Assembly: GCA_023388075.1 (NCBI GenBank)
Contig: JAEWGX010000040.1
Location: forward strand, 1-6,178
Direction: 5' to 3'
DNA: 6,178 bases
Origin: Pseudomonadota bacterium
GTDB taxonomy: Bacteria > Pseudomonadota > Gammaproteobacteria > Burkholderiales > Burkholderiaceae_E
Shown here: positions 1-4,919 of the stretch, piece by piece
Layout: each line of letters starts with the position of its first letter
Numbering within the stretch: position 1 is the first letter of the stretch
Position numbers and translations under genes: made by a program
The notes under the pieces: generated by a model
Told to the model about the DNA's origin: nothing
Database searches by the model: none
Seen by the model: only the letters and a program-made list of their open reading frames with translations

Positions 1-231
1 CCTGGGTAACTCGATCCTGGATGTGGCCGACGGCAAAGAGCACTCGGCCCTGTCGGTCGCGGATCTGCGAGCACCGCGGCCCGCACGGGCCTTCGCGCCC
101 GGCGTTCGATGTCGATCATGGGGGAAACGGCCGCTGTGCGCAAGGTCCCCCGGATGTTGCACTGGTCGGCGGGTGATCGCGACTCGACGAATCGGAACCG
201 CGACGCCGCTCCGCATCGGCCCGCTGCCAGG
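1..231. other. Left-edge stretch with no assignable gene
   Basis: No gene could be assigned in the first 231 bases. One plus-strand frame is open from base 2 to a TGA at 299-301. Its first 25 or so codons look protein-like, then the translation turns rich in Arg, Cys and Pro, which is typical of non-coding GC-rich DNA. Staying open to its stop would make it overlap the antisense 3' end of the methyltransferase gene by about 70 bases. One minus-strand frame also reads plausibly between about 60 and 1, but it has a stop near 116-118 and no convincing start with a ribosome binding site. The end of a gene lying to the left may therefore be present on either strand, but this cannot be decided here. 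A 5-bp GC stem with a GCAC loop lies at 78-91. It has no T-run on either side, so it is not a convincing terminator. Confidence 0.3.
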
Positions 232-1008
232 TCAGTGCTGCCGGAACTCCGCGATGGTGCGCTCGTCGATCGCGCCGTGCTTGCGTCCAACCAGCATGTA
301 GTAGAAGAGCGGATCGCCTTCACTCGAGAGTCGATGGCGGTAGCGCTCGAGATGGTGCAGCTCCATCGTGTCCGTCGCCAGCAGGTGCTTGATCAGCCGG
401 GAGAAGCCGGACCGGTCGGCCTCGAACATGAAGGTGTCGCGGATGTTGAAGGCCACCCAGCCCGTGTCGGACACCAGGTTGAAGGCGTGCGCAAAGGCCG
501 GGACCGGGATATCGCCGAAGCCCAGCGCGGCGATGCAGGTCATGCAGTTGAAGCGCCAGCGCTGCAGTTCGGAGAGCGAGGCAGGATCCGGATCGGTCAG
601 GTCCACGACGTAGTACGCATCGTACGCATGCGGACGGTCGCGCTCGCAGGCGAGCTTCGCGGCCTCGGAGATGTCGATGCCCACCACGCGGGCGGCGTCC
701 AGCAGCTCACCCACCATTCCGTTGCCCGCGCCGAGGTCAAGCACGCGCAGGCCGTTGATGTGCTCGTTGTTGTTGGACAGCACCTTGGAGAGGACCTCGG
801 CGGCCTTGGCCGGCGACGAGCAGCGCAGGCGCCTGTAGAACAGCTGCTCGTAGAGGCCGGGACGCTGGTAGATCTGGTCATAGTCGTGAAAGCGCAGCTT
901 CAGCTCGCTGCCGTTCTCATGCAGGTAGAAGAAGACCTCGTCCTGCTTCAGGTCGCGCGAGTCGGCCGCCGGGAAGCGAATGTCGTACAGCAACGGTTGT
1001 CTGTTCAT
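232..1008 (-). CDS. Class I SAM-dependent methyltransferase, substrate unknown
   Basis: This is a 258-residue protein with a Rossmann-type SAM-binding core, predicted to be cytoplasmic. Motif I is clear at residues 89-98 (VLDLGAGNGM). The acidic residue that normally binds the ribose hydroxyls follows as D112 in VVGIDIS. A later strand, FNCMTCIAALGFGDIP (153-168), and GWVAFNIR (183-190) fit the remaining core strands of this fold. About 85 residues precede motif I, including an acidic/aromatic stretch (DEVFFYLHENGSELKLRFHDYDQIY). They may form a substrate-recognition cap. The frame is open 22 codons further upstream, but the ATG at 1008 is chosen because AAGGAG lies 9 bases before it and the extra residues look non-coding. 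The gene is divergent from the membrane hydroxylase and nothing follows it in an obvious operon. The fold call is firm. The acceptor (small molecule, lipid or protein) cannot be read from the sequence. Confidence 0.88.
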   Translation of the reverse strand: MNRQPLLYDIRFPAADSRDLKQDEVFFYLHENGSELKLRFHDYDQIYQRPGLYEQLFYRRLRCSSPAKAAEVLSKVLSNNNEHINGLRVLDLGAGNGMVGELLDAARVVGIDISEAAKLACERDRPHAYDAYYVVDLTDPDPASLSELQRWRFNCMTCIAALGFGDIPVPAFAHAFNLVSDTGWVAFNIRDTFMFEADRSGFSRLIKHLLATDTMELHHLERYRHRLSSEGDPLFYYMLVGRKHGAIDERTIAEFRQH

Positions 1009-1017
1009 GAGGTTCGG

Positions 1018-1023
1018 CTCCTT
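1018..1023 (-). promoter_or_regulatory. Ribosome binding site of the methyltransferase
   Basis: AAGGAG on the minus strand, 9 bases before the ATG at 1008. It decides the start in favour of this ATG over the in-frame ATG 66 bases upstream. Confidence 0.8.
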
Positions 1024-1179
1024 GCTCGAGACGGGATGGGCAGCGCCGCGCCGATGTGTCGGCGTGGTTGCCAACGAGAGCGGAGCTCCGGCAAATCCCG
1101 GAAAGGTCGAAGTTTCTCACGATGCGCGAGAGACACCCAATTGCACGAGGGACGCTACAACGCCGAGACAAGCCCCCGG

Positions 1180-1196
1180 GCGCCGGTTACCGGCGC
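1180..1196. repeat. 17-base inverted repeat, possible operator or leader hairpin
   Basis: GCGCCGG, a TTA spacer, then CCGGCGC: two perfect 7-base arms around a 3-base centre. It lies 76-92 bases upstream of the hydroxylase start. As DNA it could be an operator for a dimeric regulator. As RNA it would form a compact hairpin if transcription begins upstream of it. Short perfect palindromes are fairly common in GC-rich DNA, so function is inferred only from position. Confidence 0.4.
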
Positions 1197-1229
1197 GATA
1201 CACCCCCGGCGCAGACTTGCGCTTGCCGC

Positions 1230-1248
1230 GGAGGGCAGCGTGCCCTCC
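1230..1248 (+). repeat. 8-bp perfect stem-loop just upstream of the hydroxylase ribosome binding site
   Basis: GGAGGGCA, a GCG loop, then TGCCCTCC form a perfect 8-bp stem. It ends 13 bases before the GGAGG ribosome binding site at 1262. The left arm itself contains GGAGGG, a Shine-Dalgarno-like sequence sequestered in the stem. Such a leader hairpin could protect the mRNA end, attenuate transcription or influence ribosome loading. There is no U-run after it, so it is not a standard intrinsic terminator. Confidence 0.45.
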
Positions 1249-1261
1249 CTCGAACGCATAC

Positions 1262-1266
1262 GGAGG
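1262..1266 (+). promoter_or_regulatory. Ribosome binding site of the membrane hydroxylase
   Basis: GGAGG, 5 bases before the ATG at 1272. It fixes the start of the hydroxylase within a frame that stays open far upstream. Confidence 0.85.
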
Positions 1267-1271
1267 TAACG

Positions 1272-2057
1272 ATGCCGACCCCTGTCGACCTGCTGCTCGA
1301 TCCGCTGACCGGGATCCTGTTGACGATGCTTGCCGGGCTTTGGCTCTGGGAGCGCCTCGCCCCGGGCCGCGAGTTGCCGCGGGTGAGCAACTGGACCGCG
1401 CGCGCGCTCGCCGCATTCGTGGTGTACTTCCTGCTGTCGTCGTACCTGCCCCTGCTCTGGGGAGAGACGCTGGCGCATCTGCAGTTGCTCGATCTCTCGG
1501 GCTGGCCCACCTGGGCAGCGGTTGGCGTCGCGCTGCTCGTCTACGAGGCCGGCGCCTATGCATGGCATCGCTCGCTCCACCGCTTCACGCCGCTGTGGCG
1601 GCTGCTGCACCAGATGCATCACAGCTCGGAGCGGCTCGACGTGGCCAGCGCGTACTGGTTCAGCCCGTTCGACATGGTCACCTGGACGCTGCTGCCGAGC
1701 CTTCTGCTCACGATCATCGGCGTGCCGGCCCAGGCCGCGACGATCACGCTGATGACGGTTGCCTTCCTCGCCATGTTCCAGCACACCAACATCCGCACAC
1801 CACGCTGGCTCGGCTATCTCGTGCAGCGCCCGGAGATGCACGTGGTGCATCACGCGCGCGGCATCCACCGGTACAACTATGCGGACCTGCCGTTCCTCGA
1901 CATGCTGTTCGGCACCTTCCGCAATCCGGCCGGTTACGAGCACCTGACCGGGTTCTGGGACGGGGCATCGTCGCGGGTGGTGGACATGCTGCTGTTGCGG
2001 GACGTGTCACGCAAGACCGTGGGAGCGCCCGCCACGAGAGCCGTGCTGGAGGCCTAG
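1272..2057 (+). CDS. Fatty acid hydroxylase / sterol desaturase superfamily membrane di-iron oxygenase
   Basis: This 261-residue integral membrane protein carries the histidine boxes of the fatty acid hydroxylase/sterol desaturase superfamily. They bind a non-haem di-iron centre that uses O2 to hydroxylate or desaturate a lipid-like substrate. Visible boxes are HRSLH (residues 99-103), HQMHH (113-117), H171 in FQHTN, and HVVHH (190-194), with H199 close behind. Hydrophobic stretches at about 11-26, 44-62, 82-95, 135-151 and 155-170 are the expected membrane segments, and the His boxes should face the cytoplasm. The length is usual for compact bacterial members. GGAGG lies 5 bases before the ATG, and the upstream in-frame extension looks non-coding. 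The gene is divergent from the methyltransferase and converges on a GH1 gene, sharing a CTAG that contains both stop codons. The superfamily is certain. Substrate (fatty acid, sterol, carotenoid, alkylglycerol or other) is not predictable. Confidence 0.93.
   Translation: MPTPVDLLLDPLTGILLTMLAGLWLWERLAPGRELPRVSNWTARALAAFVVYFLLSSYLPLLWGETLAHLQLLDLSGWPTWAAVGVALLVYEAGAYAWHRSLHRFTPLWRLLHQMHHSSERLDVASAYWFSPFDMVTWTLLPSLLLTIIGVPAQAATITLMTVAFLAMFQHTNIRTPRWLGYLVQRPEMHVVHHARGIHRYNYADLPFLDMLFGTFRNPAGYEHLTGFWDGASSRVVDMLLLRDVSRKTVGAPATRAVLEA
2054..2057. other. Interlocked stop codons of two convergent genes
   Basis: The palindrome CTAG holds TAG for the plus-strand hydroxylase (2055-2057) and TAG for the minus-strand GH1 gene (2056-2054). 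The two genes therefore overlap tail to tail by 4 bases and no intergenic terminator fits between them. Each transcript must end inside or beyond the other gene. Confidence 0.9.
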
Positions 2058-3454
2058 GCTCGATCGCTCGCCGCGGCCGACCTCGGAAGCGGCGGGGCGT
2101 CCGCCAAGCTATCCTGGGCACCGCGGGCCTGCCGGATGAAGTCCGCGTACCAGCGCGCCGAGTCCTTCAACGTGCGCTTCTGGGTCTGGAAGTCGACATG
2201 CACGATCCCGAACGGATTCGTGTAGCCGGCTCCCCACTCGAAGCTGTCGAGCAACGACCAGACGAAGTAGCCGCGGACGTCGGCGCCGGCGGCGATCGCA
2301 TCGCGCATCGCTTCGGTGTAGGTCTTCAGGTAGGCCACCCGCCGCGGGTCGTGTACCGCGCCCGAGTCGTCCGGCGTGTCCACGCTGCCGCAGCCGTTCT
2401 CGGTGACATAGATGGGAAGTCTGTAGCGTCGCGACAGCTCGATCAGCTCGTCGCGAAAGGCGTCCGGAAAGATGGCCCAGCCGATGTCGTCGCGGACCGG
2501 CGCATCGGCCGGCGCATCGCCCCAGGCGAAGCCCCAGACCGTGGCCGGGTCGGCCTTCGCGAAGATGGGTCCGTAGTGGTTGAGTCCCAGCCAGTCGATG
2601 CGACGGCAGATCTGCGCCATGTCGCCGGCCCGCACCCAGGGCTCGATCGCCTCGGCAAGGAGGTCCGGATAGGTGGCTCGCAGCTGCGGCTCGGGGAAGG
2701 CCAGGTTCCAGTGCGCATCGAGCATGGCCGCGGCGCTGCGGTCGGCGTCGCTCGGCGTCGCCGCCCGGACCACCTGTCGATTGTGGATCGCACCGATGGC
2801 GGCGTCGCGTACGCTGTCGCGGAGCACGTCGACGCACCGGCCGTGCGCCAGGTTGACGTGATGGATGGCGCGAAGGTGGGCGGTGCGATCCACCAGGCCC
2901 GGCGCGCACCAGTCCATCGCGTAGCCGAACAGCGTGAACACCGAGAACTCGTTGAAGGTGACCCAGCGCTTGACCCGGTCGCCGAGCCGCTGGGCCATCA
3001 GCGCGGAGTAGTCGGCGAACCAATCCGCGCTCTCCCGCGCGGTCCAGCCGCCCAGATTTTCCAGGGCTTGGGGCATGTCCCAGTGATAGAGGCACACCCA
3101 CGGCTCGATGTCGGCGGCGAGCAGCGCATCGACCAGCCGGTCGTAGAACGCCATTCCCGCCTCGTTCGACTTGCCGCGGCCAGTCGGCAGCACGCGCGGC
3201 CAGGAGATCGAGAACCGGTAGGCGTCGACACCGAGCGATCGCATGATCGCGATGTCCTCGGGGTATCGGTGATAGTGGTCCGAGGACACGTCCCCGGTGC
3301 CGCCCTTGTACACCTTGCCCGGGAGCGTGCAGCGCGTGTCCCAGATGCTCGGCCCGCGGCCGTCCTCGCGCGCAGCACCCTCCACCTGGAAGGCCGATGT
3401 CGACACGCCCCAAACGAAGTCGCGCGGCCAGGGGCGGGCTGGCTTGCTCGTCAT
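2054..3454 (-). CDS. GH1 family beta-glycosidase (probable beta-glucosidase)
   Basis: A complete 466-residue GH1 enzyme, a (beta/alpha)8 barrel that hydrolyses beta-glycosides with retention of configuration. The N-terminal signature FVWGVSTSAFQVEG (13-26) supplies the substrate-binding Q23, and YHWD gives H124. The acid/base is E169 in TFNE, with N168 beside it, and the nucleophile is E352 in YVTENG. The sugar-binding loop WSLLDSFEW (399-407) and the following GYTNPFGIVHVDF are intact. The acid/base motif ends in Phe (TFNEF) instead of the common Pro. Residues after about 443 form an Ala/Pro-rich tail beyond the barrel. No signal peptide is seen, so it should be cytoplasmic. The ATG is supported by GGGGAG 7 bases upstream. 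It follows the SbmA/BacA-like transporter gene by 34 bases on the same strand, suggesting co-transcription. The sugar and aglycone specificity (glucoside, galactoside or fucoside) cannot be settled by eye. Confidence 0.95.
   Translation of the reverse strand: MTSKPARPWPRDFVWGVSTSAFQVEGAAREDGRGPSIWDTRCTLPGKVYKGGTGDVSSDHYHRYPEDIAIMRSLGVDAYRFSISWPRVLPTGRGKSNEAGMAFYDRLVDALLAADIEPWVCLYHWDMPQALENLGGWTARESADWFADYSALMAQRLGDRVKRWVTFNEFSVFTLFGYAMDWCAPGLVDRTAHLRAIHHVNLAHGRCVDVLRDSVRDAAIGAIHNRQVVRAATPSDADRSAAAMLDAHWNLAFPEPQLRATYPDLLAEAIEPWVRAGDMAQICRRIDWLGLNHYGPIFAKADPATVWGFAWGDAPADAPVRDDIGWAIFPDAFRDELIELSRRYRLPIYVTENGCGSVDTPDDSGAVHDPRRVAYLKTYTEAMRDAIAAGADVRGYFVWSLLDSFEWGAGYTNPFGIVHVDFQTQKRTLKDSARWYADFIRQARGAQDSLADAPPLPRSAAASDRA
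2069..2094. other. GC-rich hairpin in the 3' end of the first GH1 gene, possible bidirectional transcription-end structure
   Basis: CGCCGC at 2069-2074 pairs with GCGGCG at 2089-2094. Inside it, CCG (2077-2079) pairs with CGG (2084-2086) around a 4-base loop, separated from the outer stem by a symmetric 2x2 internal loop. It lies 12 bases after the hydroxylase stop and within the Ala/Pro-rich tail codons of the GH1 gene. There is no T-run on either strand. A role in ending the hydroxylase transcript is only a guess, and it may simply reflect GC-rich coding sequence. Confidence 0.2.
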
Positions 3455-3461
3455 CAGAACT

Positions 3462-3467
3462 CTCCCC
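3462..3467 (-). promoter_or_regulatory. Ribosome binding site of the first GH1 gene
   Basis: GGGGAG on the minus strand, 7 bases before the ATG at 3454, in the 34-base gap after the transporter stop. It indicates independent ribosome loading within a shared transcript. Confidence 0.75.
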
Positions 3468-3488
3468 GGCGTCGCGCCGATACAGCTG

Positions 3489-4706
3489 CTAGTGGAGCCT
3501 GGCCGGTTGCTGGCGGGCCGGCGTCGCGACCACGGGCATCGCGGCCGCGATGACGGTGATCTCGGTCTCGATTCGCTCGACGTACTCGAAGCGCTCCGTT
3601 TCCTCGATCAGGGAGGCCACCTCCGCCTGTGATTCGACCAGAGACCCATGCAACTGCGTCACGCGGCTGAACGACGCGCGGGCCTCGGCCAGCCGCTGCA
3701 TGTTCTCGATCGGCCAGGCCAGGGCCTGCGTCATCTGGAGGAACGCCTGGGCGATCTGCATCAATACGCCCAGCGTGATCGTGCCCGCGATGTAGCGCGG
3801 CGCGGCGACCAGGATCGGAGCGGCCTGCGAGAGCACCGACCAGGCCGACGAGAACGTAATCAGGTGCGCGAGGGCGCGTGTCTGATGGGTCCAGGCCCCG
3901 ATCAGACCGCCAAACTGCCGCTCCACCTTGGGACGGGCCGAATCGATCGATTGCAGCGGGATCGTCCATCCGCTCTCGCGTACGCTGGCAAGGCCGAAGC
4001 GGAAGTCGGCTTCCTTGGCGTGGCGCAGATTGGCCGCCCGGGTGAGCGGTTGGCCAAGCAAGGCGGCCACCGCGGCGCCCACGCCTGCGTAGATGATCGC
4101 AATCCAGACCAGGTAGCCATGCAGTACCAGCTCCCAGCCGCCGATGGCGAGGTCGATCGTCCCCGAGAGCCCCCAGAGGATCTGCGTGAAGCTGAGCAGC
4201 AGCAGCACGCAGTAGAACAGCGAATGGCCCAGATCGATGGCGGTCTCGGTGGCCACCCGGACGTCCTCGGCAATCCGGCCATCCGGATTGTCCAGTCCGT
4301 CCTGCCTCTGAACGAGATAGTCGCGACCCGGGATCATCCACTGGTCGAGGATGCGCCGGGTCAGGTCACCCCGCCACTCGATCTGCAGACGACGCTTGGT
4401 CTTCAGGTGGACCGTCATCACCAGCATGTTGGCGACGATGATCATGACGGCGATGCCCGCCTCGTTCATCACATGGCCGAAGTCCCGTTGCTCCAGCGCA
4501 TCGAACAGTCGCTGGCTCCAGAGATTCAGCGCGACGGGAACCGACGCCTGTGCGATCGTGAGCACCACCAGCGCCAGCGTGAGGGACCAGGCGAAGATGC
4601 GGCGATGACCCGTCCAGAAGGCGACCGTGCACCGGTGCGACCGATCCGGGTCGTTTTCGGATCGCCGGCGGGATGTCAATGCGTCAAGCGTGGGATTCGA
4701 TTGCAT
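3489..4706 (-). CDS. SbmA/BacA-like inner-membrane transporter (ABC-type membrane domain without ATPase)
   Basis: A 405-residue polytopic protein of the type that includes SbmA/BacA and the membrane half of YddA-like exporters. Conserved-looking features are LWSQRLFDALEQRD (62-75) after the first membrane helix, LDNPDGRIAEDVR (138-150), and GQPLTRAANLRHAKEADFRFGLASVRE (218-244, key residues EADFRF and RE). There is also YIAGTITLGVLMQIAQAF (305-322) and the LAEARASFSRV helix (339-349). Hydrophobic segments lie at about 38-58, 82-100, 159-180, 194-217, 278-302 and 305-325. The chain stops where a fused ATPase would begin: no Walker A, signature or Walker B motif is present, and the length matches SbmA (about 406 residues). 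SbmA/BacA proteins import peptides, bleomycin and some other antimicrobials using the proton gradient. The first GH1 gene follows 34 bases on. The ATG at 4706 is chosen over one 63 bases upstream because the extra residues look non-coding. Neither has a clear ribosome binding site. Confidence 0.82.
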   Translation of the reverse strand: MQSNPTLDALTSRRRSENDPDRSHRCTVAFWTGHRRIFAWSLTLALVVLTIAQASVPVALNLWSQRLFDALEQRDFGHVMNEAGIAVMIIVANMLVMTVHLKTKRRLQIEWRGDLTRRILDQWMIPGRDYLVQRQDGLDNPDGRIAEDVRVATETAIDLGHSLFYCVLLLLSFTQILWGLSGTIDLAIGGWELVLHGYLVWIAIIYAGVGAAVAALLGQPLTRAANLRHAKEADFRFGLASVRESGWTIPLQSIDSARPKVERQFGGLIGAWTHQTRALAHLITFSSAWSVLSQAAPILVAAPRYIAGTITLGVLMQIAQAFLQMTQALAWPIENMQRLAEARASFSRVTQLHGSLVESQAEVASLIEETERFEYVERIETEITVIAAAMPVVATPARQQPARLH

Positions 4707-4748
4707 GCTGGCGGTGGTTTTTCGACAACGTAACACTCGATGGCAGCT

Positions 4749-4776
4749 TTGCGTGCATCGCGTACACATAACGCAA
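4749..4776. repeat. Inverted repeat TTGCGT-N16-ACGCAA, possible operator
   Basis: Perfect 6-base arms read TTGCGT on each strand, with 16 bases between them, so equivalent positions in the arms lie two helical turns apart (about 22 bases). It sits 43 bases upstream of the transporter start and about 140 bases upstream of the second GH1 start, in the AT-richer part of the divergent region. Position and spacing suit a dimeric regulator, but no regulator gene is in the window. Confidence 0.3.
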
Positions 4777-4845
4777 CACGCCGTTACATTTGCTCCGCCC
4801 AGCGGTAGTGAATCGAGTTTTAATCGGCCGCCTCGGTGGTTTCAG

Positions 4846-4871
4846 CGGCAGGCGCCGTGCGGACGCTGCCG
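4846..4871 (+). other. Stem-loop in the leader of the second GH1 gene
   Basis: CGGCAG (4846-4851) pairs with CTGCCG (4866-4871). Inside, CGT (4856-4858) pairs with ACG (4863-4865) around a GCGG loop, with a 4-base bulge on the left side. It ends 48 bases before the GTG start. No U-run follows. It may be a chance product of base composition. Confidence 0.2.
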
Positions 4872-4906
4872 GCCGAGAGGCGTCCTGTCTCCCCACTGTT
4901 TGTAAG

Positions 4907-4911
4907 AAGGA
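4907..4911 (+). promoter_or_regulatory. Ribosome binding site fixing the GTG start of the second GH1 gene
   Basis: AAGGA lies 8 bases before the GTG at 4920, within a purine-rich run. No ATG is available in this frame before the GH1 signature, so this site is what supports the GTG start. Confidence 0.75.
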
Positions 4912-4919
4912 AGCAACAC

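Larger units (their letters stand above)
1009..1271. promoter_or_regulatory. Divergent intergenic control region, methyltransferase / hydroxylase
   Basis: This 263-base non-coding region must contain the promoters of both flanking genes, because they are transcribed away from each other. I found no pair of -35 and -10 boxes close to the sigma-70 consensus on either strand. It does hold several inverted repeats: a 10-bp perfect palindrome CGGAGCTCCG at 1081-1090 and two short hairpins close to the hydroxylase start, listed separately. The side near the hydroxylase is very GC-rich and looks like a structured leader. The middle (about 1090-1145) is less GC-rich and is the likelier place for promoters. 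Confidence 0.5.
4707..4919. promoter_or_regulatory. Divergent control region between the transporter operon and the second GH1 gene
   Basis: This 213-base region separates two gene sets transcribed in opposite directions. Its left and central part (about 4715-4825) is noticeably richer in A and T than the neighbouring genes, as expected for promoters. I could not match a convincing sigma-70 pair on either strand. It contains the inverted repeat TTGCGT-N16-ACGCAA (4749-4776), and AATCG repeated 11 bases apart (4811-4815 and 4822-4826), about one helical turn. The right part becomes GC-rich and forms a leader hairpin before the GTG start of the second GH1 gene. Shared control of both transcription units is inferred from the arrangement. 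Confidence 0.5.

Noticed and set aside
78..91. Intrinsic terminator near the left edge
   Set aside because: The stem is only 5 bp and no T-run follows on either strand.
109..1269. 386-codon plus-strand open frame opposite the methyltransferase
   Set aside because: It is antisense to a protein with clear SAM-binding motifs and a good ribosome binding site. The translation has no domain.
980..3553. Very long plus-strand open frame (857 codons) across the hydroxylase and the first GH1
   Set aside because: It lies antisense to the GH1 gene and out of frame with the hydroxylase. The translation is Arg/Ala/His/Val-rich with no recognisable domain, as expected for a shadow frame in GC-rich DNA.
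3648..4733. 361-codon plus-strand open frame opposite the transporter
   Set aside because: It is a mirror of transporter codons, with charged low-information sequence and no ribosome binding site or motif.
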